From: Sporosarcina sp. ANT_H38
GTDB taxonomy: Bacteria > Bacillota > Bacilli > Bacillales_A > Planococcaceae
Direction: 5' to 3'
DNA: 64,000 nucleotides
NCBI RefSeq assembly: GCF_008369195.1
Contig: NZ_VOBC01000001.1
Span: 1-64,000, forward strand
In this document: positions 1 to 7,969 of the stretch, one piece after another
How the letters are laid out: each line of letters starts with the position of its first letter
Position numbering within the stretch: the first letter of the stretch is position 1
Translations under genes and position numbers: made by a program
Notes under the pieces: generated by a model
Told to the model about the DNA's origin: nothing
Databases searched by the model: none
What the model saw: the letters and a program-made list of their open reading frames with translations, nothing else

Positions 1-125
1 TCGAGATGAGATTTCCCATTACGCAAGTAAGTAAGATCCCTCAAAGAAGATGAGGTTGATAGGTCTGGGGTGGAAGCGCGGCGACGTGTGGAGCTGACGG
101 ATACTAATCGATCGAGGACTTAACC
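1..125 (+). rRNA. 23S ribosomal RNA, 3' end only
   Basis: The first 125 bases match the conserved 3' terminus of bacterial 23S rRNA, including the segment ending in GACGGATACTAATCGATCGA and the final GGACTTAACC. The gene runs off the left edge. It is followed in the usual order by 5S rRNA and tRNAs, so this is the tail of an rrn operon transcribed rightward. Confidence 0.93.
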
Positions 126-225
126 AATTTTGAAAAGGGCTTGATTACCCTGATTCTGTGTAGCACAATGTCTGTTTTATTCAGTTTTGAGCGAATAAGT
201 ATCGTTCATTTTTTAAAAAAAGTAC

Positions 226-253
226 TTGCAATTATCGTAAAGCATGGTATAAT
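226..253 (+). promoter_or_regulatory. Promoter-like sequence between 23S and 5S rRNA
   Basis: A TTGCAA box (226-231) and a perfect TATAAT box (248-253) are separated by 16 bases. The start point would fall about 25 bases before the 5S gene. A promoter here would let 5S rRNA and the long tRNA array be transcribed independently of 16S-23S. This is a sequence reading only. Confidence 0.5.
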
Positions 254-283
254 AAATATTGTCTTTGAGAAAAGATGATGCAG

Positions 284-399
<116 letters not shown>

Positions 400-544
400 C
401 CTGTACGGTTTATTACATACAGATAAAGTCTTTGTAATAAGAAACTTGCTCTTCACTTAAAAGTGGGACGAGTAATTAATACATAGAACAATGAAGGCAA
501 TGTAATTGTTGCATCATTAAGACATTCATTTCGAATATAACCCA

Positions 545-620
545 GGAGGATTAGCTCAGCTGGGAGAGCACCTGCCTTACAAGCAGGGGGTCGGCGGTTC
601 GAGCCCGTCATCCTCCACCA
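545..620 (+). tRNA. tRNA-Val (TAC), array 1
   Basis: A full cloverleaf of 76 bases with a TAC anticodon and encoded CCA. It is the first tRNA after 5S rRNA. An identical copy opens array 2 at 2696. Confidence 0.96.
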
Positions 621-683
621 TTTTTTTTAAAACACGAACTTTTGTTTTAAAGAAAATTCATTGCAGATTTAAACGATTTATTA

Positions 684-759
<76 letters not shown>

Positions 760-765
760 CTTTTA

Positions 766-841
766 GAGCCATTAGCTCAGTTGGTAGAGCATCTGACTTT
801 TAATCAGAGGGTCGCAGGTTCGAATCCTGCATGGCTCACCA
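766..841 (+). tRNA. tRNA-Lys (TTT), array 1
   Basis: Cloverleaf with a TTT anticodon and encoded CCA. It lies six bases after the Thr tRNA and is duplicated at 2778. Confidence 0.96.
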
Positions 842-872
842 TTTTTATGACTTGTTAGTCATAATTTATATT

Positions 873-954
873 GCGGGTATGGCGGAACTGGCAGACGCGC
901 TAGACTTAGGATCTAGTGCCTTCGGGCGTGGGGGTTCGACTCCCTTTACCCGCA
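873..954 (+). tRNA. tRNA-Leu (TAG), array 1
   Basis: A class II tRNA with a long variable arm (GTGCCTTCGGGCGT) and a TAG anticodon. CCA is not encoded; the gene ends at discriminator A. It is duplicated at 2885. Confidence 0.95.
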
Positions 955-962
955 CTTATAAT

Positions 963-1037
963 GCGGAAGTAGTTCAGTGGTAGAATACGACCTTGCCAAG
1001 GTCGGGGTCGCGGGTTCGAATCCCGTCTTCCGCTCCA
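963..1037 (+). tRNA. tRNA-Gly (GCC), array 1
   Basis: Cloverleaf with a GCC anticodon and encoded CCA. In array 2 only its 5' half survives, fused to a Leu relic. This is the only intact GCC glycine tRNA in the window. Confidence 0.96.
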
Positions 1038-1044
1038 TATTTTT

Positions 1045-1130
1045 GCCGGGGTGGCGGAACTGGCAGACGCACAGGACTTAAAATCCTGCGGTAGGTGACT
1101 ACCGTACCGGTTCGATTCCGGTTCTCGGCA
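1045..1130 (+). tRNA. tRNA-Leu (TAA), array 1
   Basis: A class II tRNA with a TAA anticodon and a variable arm built on GGTAGGTGACTACC. CCA is not encoded. Only its last bases are recognisable in array 2. Confidence 0.95.
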
Positions 1131-1153
1131 TTAATTATTATTTTCACTCATAT

Positions 1154-1230
1154 GCGCTCGTAGCTCAATTGGATAGAGCACCTGACTACGGATCAGGAGG
1201 TTGTGGATTCGACTTCTGCCGGGCGCACCA
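1154..1230 (+). tRNA. tRNA-Arg (ACG), array 1
   Basis: Cloverleaf with an ACG anticodon (A34 normally becomes inosine) and encoded CCA. It is duplicated at 3054. Confidence 0.95.
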
Positions 1231-1255
1231 TTATTATTTTAAATCTATAATTCTT

Positions 1256-1332
1256 CGGGACGTAGCTCAGCTTGGTAGAGCACTTGGTTTGGGACCAAGG
1301 GGTCGCAGGTTCGAATCCTGTCTTCCCGACCA
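1256..1332 (+). tRNA. tRNA-Pro (TGG), array 1
   Basis: Cloverleaf with a TGG anticodon and encoded CCA. It is the first of four tRNAs (Pro, Ala, Met, Ile2) deleted from array 2. Confidence 0.96.
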
Positions 1333-1414
1333 TTTAGCTTTTTAAGCAGCTTGACCGCTTAAAGAAGCCACCATTTTAAGCAGATTTGTTGCTTAAATAA
1401 TATTCTCCTTCATT

Positions 1415-1490
1415 GGGGCCTTAGCTCAGCTGGGAGAGCGCCTGCCTTGCACGCAGGAGGTCAGCGGTTCGATCCCGCTAGGCTCCACCA
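1415..1490 (+). tRNA. tRNA-Ala (TGC), array 1
   Basis: Cloverleaf with a TGC anticodon and encoded CCA. It is absent from array 2. Confidence 0.96.
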
Positions 1491-1514
1491 TTATTATTCT
1501 ATATTAAGTATCCA

Positions 1515-1588
1515 GGCGGCGTAGCTCAGCTGGCTAGAGCGTACGGTTCATACCCGTGAGGTCGGGGGTTCGATCCCCTCTGCCGCCA
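1515..1588 (+). tRNA. Elongator tRNA-Met (CAT)
   Basis: A CAT anticodon with a GGCGGCG acceptor like the B. subtilis elongator methionine tRNA, and without the initiator's C1-A72 mismatch. CCA is not encoded. It is absent from array 2. Confidence 0.92.
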
Positions 1589-1595
1589 TTTTAAA

Positions 1596-1672
1596 GGACC
1601 TTTAGCTCAGTTGGTTAGAGCAGACGGCTCATAACCGTCCGGTCGCAGGTTCGAGTCCTGCAAGGTCCACCA
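1596..1672 (+). tRNA. tRNA-Ile2 (CAT, lysidine type)
   Basis: A CAT anticodon in a body (GGACCTTTAGCTCAGTTGG) matching the Bacillus isoleucine tRNA whose C34 is converted to lysidine by TilS to read AUA. CCA is encoded. Software may label it Met. It is absent from array 2. Confidence 0.88.
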
Positions 1673-1689
1673 CTATTATTTACAGCCAT

Positions 1690-1782
1690 GGAGGTATACC
1701 CAAGCCCGGCTGAAGGGATCGGTCTTGAAAACCGACAGGGGAGTCAAATCCCGCGGGGGTTCGAATCCCTCTACCTCCTCCA
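1690..1782 (+). tRNA. tRNA-Ser (TGA), array 1
   Basis: A class II tRNA of 93 bases with a TGA anticodon, a long variable arm and encoded CCA. It is duplicated at 3167. Confidence 0.95.
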
Positions 1783-1827
1783 TTTTTAACTAGTGGTAAA
1801 AATTAAAAAAAGTAATACTATTGTTGT

Positions 1828-1903
<76 letters not shown>

Positions 1904-1906
1904 AAT

Positions 1907-1982
1907 GGTCCCGTGGTGTAGCGGTTAACATGCCTGCCTGTCACGCAGGAGATCGCCGGTTCGATCCCGGTCGGGACCGCCA
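1907..1982 (+). tRNA. tRNA-Asp (GTC), array 1
   Basis: Cloverleaf with a GTC anticodon and encoded CCA. It starts four bases after the initiator tRNA and is duplicated at 3382. Confidence 0.96.
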
Positions 1983-2041
1983 TTTTTATTAATACTAAAA
2001 AGTTTAGAATAAGTTAGCAGCTTACTATAAACCAACTATGT

Positions 2042-2117
2042 GGCTCAGTAGCTCAGTCGGTAGAGCAAAGGACTGAAAATCCTTGTGTCGGCGGTTCGAT
2101 TCCGTCCTGAGCCACCA
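2042..2117 (+). tRNA. tRNA-Phe (GAA), array 1
   Basis: Cloverleaf with a GAA anticodon and encoded CCA. It is duplicated at 3517. Confidence 0.96.
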
Positions 2118-2124
2118 TTATTAT

Positions 2125-2198
2125 GCGAGTGTAGTTTAGTGGTAAAACCTCAGCCTTCCAAGCTGATGATGAGGGTTCGATTCCCTTCACTCGCTCCA
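2125..2198 (+). tRNA. tRNA-Gly (TCC), array 1
   Basis: Cloverleaf with a TCC anticodon and encoded CCA. It is duplicated at 3600. Confidence 0.95.
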
Positions 2199-2201
2199 AG
2201 A

Positions 2202-2278
<77 letters not shown>

Positions 2279-2279
2279 T

Positions 2280-2354
2280 TCCGCAGTAGCTCAGTGGTAG
2301 AGCAATCGGCTGTTAACCGATCGGTCGTAGGTTCGAGTCCTACCTGCGGAGCCA
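2280..2354 (+). tRNA. tRNA-Asn (GTT), array 1
   Basis: Cloverleaf with a GTT anticodon and encoded CCA. It starts one base after the Ile tRNA and is duplicated at 3755. Confidence 0.95.
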
Positions 2355-2363
2355 TTTATATAT

Positions 2364-2454
2364 GGGGAAGTACTCAAGCGGCTCAAGAGGTGCCCCTGCT
2401 AAGGGTATAGATCGCGAAAGCGGTGCGAGGGTTCGAATCCCTCCTTCTCCGCCA
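2364..2454 (+). tRNA. tRNA-Ser (GCT), array 1
   Basis: A class II tRNA with a GCT anticodon, a long variable arm (GATCGCGAAAGCGGT) and encoded CCA. The acceptor contains one G-T pair. It is duplicated at 3839. Confidence 0.94.
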
Positions 2455-2464
2455 TATATAATTT

Positions 2465-2536
2465 GGCCCCTTGGTCAAGCGGTTAAGACACCGCCCTTTC
2501 ACGGCGGTATCACGGGTTCGATTCCCGTAGGGGTCA
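2465..2536 (+). tRNA. tRNA-Glu (TTC), array 1
   Basis: Cloverleaf with a TTC anticodon; CCA is not encoded. It is the last gene of array 1. The copy at 3940 differs by one base in the T loop (GATTC versus GAATC). Confidence 0.95.
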
Positions 2537-2695
2537 TAAAAAAGGGTTGTTCAACAGTTCACTCTGAACTCGTTGTGCAGCTCTTTATTTAAGAGCACCT
2601 TCGAGGCTAGGACGTTGCTGGGCTTGTATTACACATTATTAGCACATATAAACAAGTGTAACTGCTGCTTTAATAAGTCATTACAATTTAACCCA
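2537..2695 (+). other. Junction between the two tRNA arrays
   Basis: No gene is visible in this spacer. An imperfect hairpin around AGTTCACTCTGAACT (about 2550-2580) followed by TCTTTATTT resembles a damaged version of the intact terminator that ends array 2. The last bases before 2696 (TTAACCCAGGAGGATT) resemble the sequence before the first Val tRNA, marking the left edge of the duplicated block. Confidence 0.5.
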
Positions 2696-2771
2696 GGAGG
2701 ATTAGCTCAGCTGGGAGAGCACCTGCCTTACAAGCAGGGGGTCGGCGGTTCGAGCCCGTCATCCTCCACCA
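2696..2771 (+). tRNA. tRNA-Val (TAC), array 2
   Basis: Identical to the Val tRNA at 545, with a TAC anticodon and encoded CCA. It opens the duplicated array. Confidence 0.96.
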
Positions 2772-2777
2772 TTGTTA

Positions 2778-2853
2778 GAGCCATTAGCTCAGTTGGTAGA
2801 GCATCTGACTTTTAATCAGAGGGTCGCAGGTTCGAATCCTGCATGGCTCACCA
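2778..2853 (+). tRNA. tRNA-Lys (TTT), array 2
   Basis: Identical to the Lys tRNA at 766. It follows Val directly, because the Thr gene has been lost from this copy. Confidence 0.96.
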
Positions 2854-2884
2854 TTTTTATGACTTGTTGGTCATAATTTATATT

Positions 2885-2966
2885 GCGGGTATGGCGGAAC
2901 TGGCAGACGCGCTAGACTTAGGATCTAGTGCCTTCGGGCGTGGGGGTTCGACTCCCTTTACCCGCA
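2885..2966 (+). tRNA. tRNA-Leu (TAG), array 2
   Basis: Identical to the class II Leu tRNA at 873, again without encoded CCA. Confidence 0.95.
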
Positions 2967-2972
2967 CTTATA

Positions 2973-3031
2973 AAACGAAATTAGTTCAGTCGTAGAATTT
3001 GAAATTTCATGGTAGATTTTGGTTCTCGACA
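2973..3031 (+). pseudogene. Fused tRNA-Gly/tRNA-Leu relic
   Basis: The start (TTAGTTCAGTCGTAGAAT) matches the 5' half of the Gly-GCC tRNA of array 1 with point changes. The end (GGTTCTCGAC) matches the 3' end of the Leu-TAA tRNA. About 110 bases between them are missing relative to array 1. No anticodon arm or cloverleaf remains, so it cannot be functional. Confidence 0.85.
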
Positions 3032-3053
3032 TAAATAATTTTTTTACTCATAT

Positions 3054-3130
3054 GCGCTCGTAGCTCAATTGGATAGAGCACCTGACTACGGATCAGGAGG
3101 TTGTGGATTCGACTTCTGCCGGGCGCACCA
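3054..3130 (+). tRNA. tRNA-Arg (ACG), array 2
   Basis: Identical to the Arg tRNA at 1154. The following Pro, Ala, Met and Ile2 genes of array 1 are missing here. Confidence 0.95.
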
Positions 3131-3166
3131 TTATTCTTATAAAATTTTAAACTTTGTAACAGCCAT

Positions 3167-3259
3167 GGAGGTATACCCAAGCCCGGCTGAAGGGATCGGT
3201 CTTGAAAACCGACAGGGGAGTCAAATCCCGCGGGGGTTCGAATCCCTCTACCTCCTCCA
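3167..3259 (+). tRNA. tRNA-Ser (TGA), array 2
   Basis: Identical to the Ser tRNA at 1690, including the class II variable arm and CCA. Confidence 0.95.
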
Positions 3260-3302
3260 TTTTTAACTAGTGATAAAAATTTAAAAGTAATACTACTGTT
3301 GT

Positions 3303-3377
3303 CGCGGGGTGGAGAAGTGGTATCTCGTCGGGCTCATAATCCGAAGGTCACAGGTTCAAATCCTGTCCCCGCAACCA
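3303..3377 (+). tRNA. Initiator tRNA-fMet (CAT), array 2 variant
   Basis: It keeps C1-A72 and the CAT anticodon but differs from the copy at 1828 in three bases. One change turns the third anticodon-stem G-C pair (31-39) into G-U. The other two are a compensated T-stem pair (G-C to A-T). The three G-C pairs are the known P-site selection feature of initiator tRNAs, so its initiation efficiency may differ. Confidence 0.9.
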
Positions 3378-3381
3378 AAAT

Positions 3382-3457
3382 GGTCCCGTGGTGTAGCGGT
3401 TAACATGCCTGCCTGTCACGCAGGAGATCGCCGGTTCGATCCCGGTCGGGACCGCCA
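3382..3457 (+). tRNA. tRNA-Asp (GTC), array 2
   Basis: Identical to the Asp tRNA at 1907, with encoded CCA. Confidence 0.96.
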
Positions 3458-3516
3458 TTTTTATTAATACTAAAAAGTTTAGAATAAGCTAGCAGCTTAC
3501 TATAAACCAACTATGT

Positions 3517-3592
3517 GGCTCAGTAGCTCAGTCGGTAGAGCAAAGGACTGAAAATCCTTGTGTCGGCGGTTCGATTCCGTCCTGAGCCACCA
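3517..3592 (+). tRNA. tRNA-Phe (GAA), array 2
   Basis: Identical to the Phe tRNA at 2042. Even the spacer before it is nearly unchanged from array 1. Confidence 0.96.
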
Positions 3593-3599
3593 TTATTAT

Positions 3600-3673
3600 G
3601 CGAGTGTAGTTTAGTGGTAAAACCTCAGCCTTCCAAGCTGATGATGAGGGTTCGATTCCCTTCACTCGCTCCA
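3600..3673 (+). tRNA. tRNA-Gly (TCC), array 2
   Basis: Identical to the Gly tRNA at 2125. Confidence 0.95.
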
Positions 3674-3676
3674 AGA

Positions 3677-3753
<77 letters not shown>

Positions 3754-3754
3754 T

Positions 3755-3829
3755 TCCGCAGTAGCTCAGTGGTAGAGCAATCGGCTGTTAACCGATCGGT
3801 CGTAGGTTCGAGTCCTACCTGCGGAGCCA
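3755..3829 (+). tRNA. tRNA-Asn (GTT), array 2
   Basis: Identical to the Asn tRNA at 2280. Confidence 0.95.
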
Positions 3830-3838
3830 TTTATATAT

Positions 3839-3929
3839 GGGGAAGTACTCAAGCGGCTCAAGAGGTGCCCCTGCTAAGGGTATAGATCGCGAAAGCGGTG
3901 CGAGGGTTCGAATCCCTCCTTCTCCGCCA
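3839..3929 (+). tRNA. tRNA-Ser (GCT), array 2
   Basis: Identical to the class II Ser tRNA at 2364. Confidence 0.94.
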
Positions 3930-3939
3930 TATATAATTT

Positions 3940-4011
3940 GGCCCCTTGGTCAAGCGGTTAAGACACCGCCCTTTCACGGCGGTATCACGGGTTCGAATCC
4001 CGTAGGGGTCA
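3940..4011 (+). tRNA. tRNA-Glu (TTC), array 2
   Basis: The same as the Glu tRNA at 2465 except for one T-loop base. It is the last tRNA of the operon, ten bases before the terminator. Confidence 0.95.
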
Positions 4012-4020
4012 TACAAAAAA

Positions 4021-4062
4021 GTAGCTTTACAAGTTCTTAATGAACTCGTAAAGCTACTTTTT
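4021..4062 (+). terminator. Terminator of the rRNA/tRNA operon
   Basis: A 16-base stem with one mismatch (GTAGCTTTACAAGTTC paired with GAACTCGTAAAGCTAC), a five-base loop and a TTTTT tail. It follows the last tRNA. Confidence 0.93.
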
Positions 4063-4063
4063 A

Positions 4064-4584
4064 GTTTGCGTATAGAAAGTTCTCTATATAGGTTTAATGG
4101 AATGATTCCATTAAATACCGCTTCGGCGCTTAGGGGATGCCTCTCGCCATAAGCCAGGTAGCTTCGCTACCGGTCTTATGGCTTCGGCTACCCGGTGTCC
4201 AGTTGCTGGACACTAGTAAGGCGCCTACACTAGTTTATATACAGTACTCGATACTTCAACATATATAGTTTCCTGAAATTAAAAACTATATATACTGAAA
4301 TAAAGAACCCATGGTAAGAAAGGCTTGAAAACCTCCATTTTCACTGAACCATTTCCGGTCCGCTTGCAGCGAAATATTCACGACAGATTTAAGGAGGAAT
4401 TGTAGTTCATTCCTCCTTGATACTCCTATTGGGAATAGTTGTCTGTCGCATTCCTACATATCAAGACATCTCGGCAATAGTAAAGAGGTCGTTCTATCCA
4501 CAGCAACCCACAAGCAACTACACACGTGAACTTAAACATGCTGAAAAAAACAACATAAAGCTAAAATGCCGATGGAGTTTCTTT
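4064..4584. repeat. Palindrome-rich intergenic region
   Basis: No convincing gene lies here. Several hairpins are stacked: TTTAATGGAA/TTCCATTAAA (4093-4115), GCCATAAG/CTTATGGC enclosing GGTAG/CTACC (4146-4182), TGTCCAG/CTGGACA (4196-4212), and a perfect 10-base stem AAGGAGGAAT/ATTCCTCCTT (4391-4418). The last carries the loop of the dispersed hairpin family also seen near 11368, 11503, 22899, 52088 and 55015. The pattern suggests accumulated small palindromic elements between the rrn operon and yteA. Confidence 0.6.
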
Positions 4585-5313
4585 TTACTTCTCGTTACCC
4601 TCGATATAACCGTCATTTTCATGATAAGGAATATCTCCGAGAGGGGATTCGATTCCTTCATCATCCAGTTCTGCCTCATATTTCTCTGAAGCATCAGATC
4701 TAATGAAACCGCGTGACTTGCCGTTTATGTCAGTGCCTATGAATTCTTCAAATTCTTCGGTTGCGCCGTCTGAGATCCCGCTATCGTATAACGTATTATA
4801 GTTGTCGCGATCGCCTATGAAATCGGAAGGGGTTTCTGATGTTCCAGATTTTGCGATTTCCTGGAAGCTGTCTTCGCCATCTCGAGCTGCTCCGGAAAAT
4901 GAATTCGGGTTTGCCATGGTAAGCGTGTCCTCTTCGACAGGCCGGTCGTGGGGTACTTCTTGCTCCGTTGCATGGTCGATGCAAAGAGTTGTGTAAGGAA
5001 CTGCTTCAAGTCGTTCAAATGGTATATCTTTTTGACAAACTTCACACTTTCCATAAGAGCCTTCTTGCATCGCTTGTAAGGCGCTTTCCACTTTTTCTAG
5101 TTCAGAGCCAGCATGTACATGCAGAGCCATGTCTTTCTCTCTTTCATACAGTTCTGTACCTAAATCAGCGGGATGGTTGTCATACATCGACAGCTCGCCG
5201 GAATTTTCTTGAACACTATCTTTAATATCTGTTTCTTCTTCTGTTATTGATAAATGTTCCTTCATTTCATATAATTCTTTTTTTAGAGTGTTTTTTTGAT
5301 TATCGTTTAACAC
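4585..5313 (-). CDS. yteA: YteA-like TraR/DksA-type zinc-finger protein
   Basis: A 242-residue protein of the Bacillus YteA family, related to DksA/TraR. A charged coiled-coil-like N-terminal region (about 1-80) leads to a zinc-finger-like segment (GKCEVCQ near 90, TLCIDHA near 115) in which the second Cys pair is Cys-x-x-His. An acidic C-terminal half follows. DksA relatives act at the RNA polymerase secondary channel, but YteA itself is poorly understood. The start is GTG, chosen because GGAAGTG lies about seven bases upstream and no better ATG fits. Its position next to menA matches B. subtilis. Confidence 0.85.
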   Translation of the reverse strand: MLNDNQKNTLKKELYEMKEHLSITEEETDIKDSVQENSGELSMYDNHPADLGTELYEREKDMALHVHAGSELEKVESALQAMQEGSYGKCEVCQKDIPFERLEAVPYTTLCIDHATEQEVPHDRPVEEDTLTMANPNSFSGAARDGEDSFQEIAKSGTSETPSDFIGDRDNYNTLYDSGISDGATEEFEEFIGTDINGKSRGFIRSDASEKYEAELDDEGIESPLGDIPYHENDGYIEGNEK

Positions 5314-5460
5314 GTTTGGTCACTTCCTTTTTTGTAATAACAACAGTATGCTCATATCCATCGTGATTAATAGACAAAATTATAGATCGCTGACTTTCGT
5401 TGCTTACCTTCTCGTTACTTACCTTCCCTTTTTCTTGTCCCATCTAAACATTTGAAAAAA

Positions 5461-5500
5461 AAGCCTGAAACATCGAGATAAATCGAAGTTTCAGGCTTTT
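5461..5500 (-). terminator. Terminator downstream of menA
   Basis: The stem AAGCCTGAAAC pairs with GTTTCAGGCTT around an internal ATCGA/TCGAT helix, just beyond the menA stop. T-rich runs flank both sides, so it may act in both directions. Confidence 0.85.
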
Positions 5501-5507
5501 TTATTAT

Positions 5508-6419
5508 CTAAAGAAGATGTCCAATGAGTATTCCGATACCTAATAACAATCCGAATAATGTGTTCGTAACAGCCGTATTTTTCATTGCAGGCATTACATG
5601 GGTTGGAATATGGTTATTTCGGAACACTCTAATCGCTCCAACTGGTTTTTTGACACTAAGAAATACAAGCAACGACCAAGGAGTAAGATGACCAAAGACG
5701 ATCATAGCAATGACCCAGCCATAAGAAATAATAAAAAATACCATTAGAATCGTAATTGCATTAGAGCGACCCACAAGAATAGCAAGTGTTTTTCGCCCGC
5801 CTTCCGTATCGCCTTCTAAATCGCGTATATTATTAGCTAGCATAATACCTGCGACAAGCAACATACTTGGTATGGATAGTAAAACTGCTTCAGTCGTTAC
5901 TATGCCCGTTTGAATATAAAATGCAATTAGGATAAGTAGCATTCCCATGACAACACCAGAAAACAGTTCTCCGAATGGTGTATAGGCGATTGGGTATGGT
6001 CCTCCTGTATAAAAGTAACCTACCATCATAGACAGGATGCCGACGACTGCGAGCATCCAGGACGTTTCCATACATATGTAGATACCGATGAGAACAGAAA
6101 TTCCGTAGAGCATAAAGGCAAGATTCAACACAGTTTTTGGTTTTACACCATTACGTACGATTGTACCGCCGATGCCAATGGATTGTTCTGTATCAAGCCC
6201 TCTTTTAAAATCATAATATTCATTGAACATATTCGTTGCCATTTGTATGAAGACACTCGCGATGAGCATGGCGAAGAATAAAGGGAAATGGATTTTCCCG
6301 TAAGTTAATGCGATCATAGTACCGAGAAATACAGGTGCAAAGGCTGCTGTTAGTGTGTGTGGCCGAGTAAGTTGCCACCAAATACGCCAGCCTGTATCCG
6401 CTTTTATTGTCTGTTGCAT
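5508..6419 (-). CDS. menA: 1,4-dihydroxy-2-naphthoate polyprenyltransferase MenA
   Basis: An integral-membrane UbiA-family prenyltransferase of 303 residues that attaches the polyprenyl tail to 1,4-dihydroxy-2-naphthoate, giving demethylmenaquinone. The first Asp-rich motif (NMFNEYYDFKRGLDTEQ, near 66-82) and second (NNIRDLEGDTEGG, near 197-209) that bind Mg-diphosphate are intact, with about eight or nine hydrophobic helices. AGGGAGAG precedes the ATG. It is divergent from menF across about 165 bases, as in many Bacillales, which places both arms of the pathway side by side. Confidence 0.95.
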   Translation of the reverse strand: MQQTIKADTGWRIWWQLTRPHTLTAAFAPVFLGTMIALTYGKIHFPLFFAMLIASVFIQMATNMFNEYYDFKRGLDTEQSIGIGGTIVRNGVKPKTVLNLAFMLYGISVLIGIYICMETSWMLAVVGILSMMVGYFYTGGPYPIAYTPFGELFSGVVMGMLLILIAFYIQTGIVTTEAVLLSIPSMLLVAGIMLANNIRDLEGDTEGGRKTLAILVGRSNAITILMVFFIISYGWVIAMIVFGHLTPWSLLVFLSVKKPVGAIRVFRNNHIPTHVMPAMKNTAVTNTLFGLLLGIGILIGHLL

Positions 6420-6583
6420 TATGGTTCTCTCCCTATCCTTTTAATAACCCTATCCATTGTACTCCAAAATGGGTGGAGTGAACATACGAACTGCTTATTA
6501 TGTGCTCAAACACAGCAAATTCGGTATGATAGTATATAGGTATATGCTCTTAATCAGTCGAATGAATGTACGGAGGGAAAAAA

Positions 6584-7969
6584 ATGAATCGGAAGTTGAC
6601 CGCTACCCGCGAATCTCAATTAAAAGTTAGGCAGAATGAGTTACGATTTTTCACAGAAACTGTCGATGCGGGGCGAATATCACCACTTGCGTTTTTCGAA
6701 GCAGGGGATTCGTGTTATAAAGATGAACGTTTCTATTGGCAAAATGCAGATAAAACATTAACGCTTGTTGGAATTGGACATGCTACGGTATTAACAAGCG
6801 ATGGAACTGATGATCGTTTCAAGCACATTTCTGATAAATGGAAAAAATTATGTGCTGCTCTTATTAGAGAAGAAAATGATCGGGAACCTGTTCTTTTTGG
6901 TGGTTTCTCGTTTGATCCGAAAAGTGTTAAGCAAACAGAGTGGGATGCTTTTCCATCCGCTCATTTCGTTGTGCCTGCTTTCCAGTTGTCGATTACGAAT
7001 GGTAAAACGGAAATTTCCATTAATATGGTAACAGAGAGTGATGATGCGGCAGAAAAGTTTGAGAGGTTAAGGGATGAAAGAGATCGTCTAATTCATATCG
7101 CACAAGTCGAGGAATCCGCTTTGCTTACAAAACCGAAAGTCGTGTCAATAGAGGAAATTTCGAAAGAACATTATATGGAAACAGTTGCAGATGTCACAAA
7201 GAAAATTAACAATGGTGAAGCTGAAAAAGTGGTAATTGCACGTTCGGTAAAACTTAATTTTGCAGATGAAGTGCCTGCTGTCACTGCACTCCATCATATT
7301 TCAAATGAACAGCAAGAAAGCTATCACTTTGGTTTACAAAAAGATGGTCAGTTATTTTTCGGCGCTACTCCAGAGCGTCTGATTGAAATAACTAATGGCC
7401 GTGCGTACTCGTCATGTGTCGCAGGTTCTATCAGACGGGGCAAGTCGGCAACTGAAGACCGTGAACTTGGTGATGAACTTCTTGAAGATAGCAAAAATCG
7501 GGAAGAGCATCAATATGTCGTTAATATGATTTCGCAAGTGTTTAAGACATTTTGTACGGACATCAAAATTTCGAAAGTACCAAAATTGATGAAAGTCCGT
7601 GATATTCAGCATTTGTTTACGCCAGTTGAAGGAAAAGTTGAAAAAGGAACGGATATTTTCAATTTGGTTAAAGCACTTCACCCGACACCGGCACTTGGCG
7701 GAGTCCCAACTGATATAGCGATGAAAATAATCCGTTCTGAGGAAAACTTGGATCGGGGTTATTATGCTGCACCAATTGGCTGGACAGATACAGCTGGCAA
7801 TGGTGAATTTGCTGTGGCAATACGTTCGGCACTTCTCGACGGCGATAGTGCGTATTTGTACGCTGGCGGAGGAATTGTAGCAGATTCAGAACCAGATATA
7901 GAATACGATGAAACATGGGTGAAATTTAGACCGGTTATGCGGGCGTTGGGAGGAAAACTGAATGGATAA
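6584..7969 (+). CDS. menF: Isochorismate synthase MenF
   Basis: A 461-residue chorismate-binding enzyme that converts chorismate to isochorismate, the first committed step of menaquinone synthesis. Family motifs are visible: FFGATPERL, SSCVAGSIRRGKS, NREEHQ, HPTPALGGVP and the C-terminal YAGGGIVADSEP. I chose ATG 6584 rather than the in-frame ATG at 6566, because GGAGGG (6572-6577) is ideally placed for 6584 and would lie inside the longer version. The gene overlaps menD by eight bases, which indicates co-transcription and probably coupled translation. Confidence 0.95.
   Translation: MNRKLTATRESQLKVRQNELRFFTETVDAGRISPLAFFEAGDSCYKDERFYWQNADKTLTLVGIGHATVLTSDGTDDRFKHISDKWKKLCAALIREENDREPVLFGGFSFDPKSVKQTEWDAFPSAHFVVPAFQLSITNGKTEISINMVTESDDAAEKFERLRDERDRLIHIAQVEESALLTKPKVVSIEEISKEHYMETVADVTKKINNGEAEKVVIARSVKLNFADEVPAVTALHHISNEQQESYHFGLQKDGQLFFGATPERLIEITNGRAYSSCVAGSIRRGKSATEDRELGDELLEDSKNREEHQYVVNMISQVFKTFCTDIKISKVPKLMKVRDIQHLFTPVEGKVEKGTDIFNLVKALHPTPALGGVPTDIAMKIIRSEENLDRGYYAAPIGWTDTAGNGEFAVAIRSALLDGDSAYLYAGGGIVADSEPDIEYDETWVKFRPVMRALGGKLNG

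Noticed and set aside
2362..2815. Plus-strand open frames across the Ser, Glu, Val and Lys tRNAs (and 3837-4040)
   Set aside because: They lie wholly on tRNA genes and the terminator, have no ribosome site, and repeat only because the array is duplicated.
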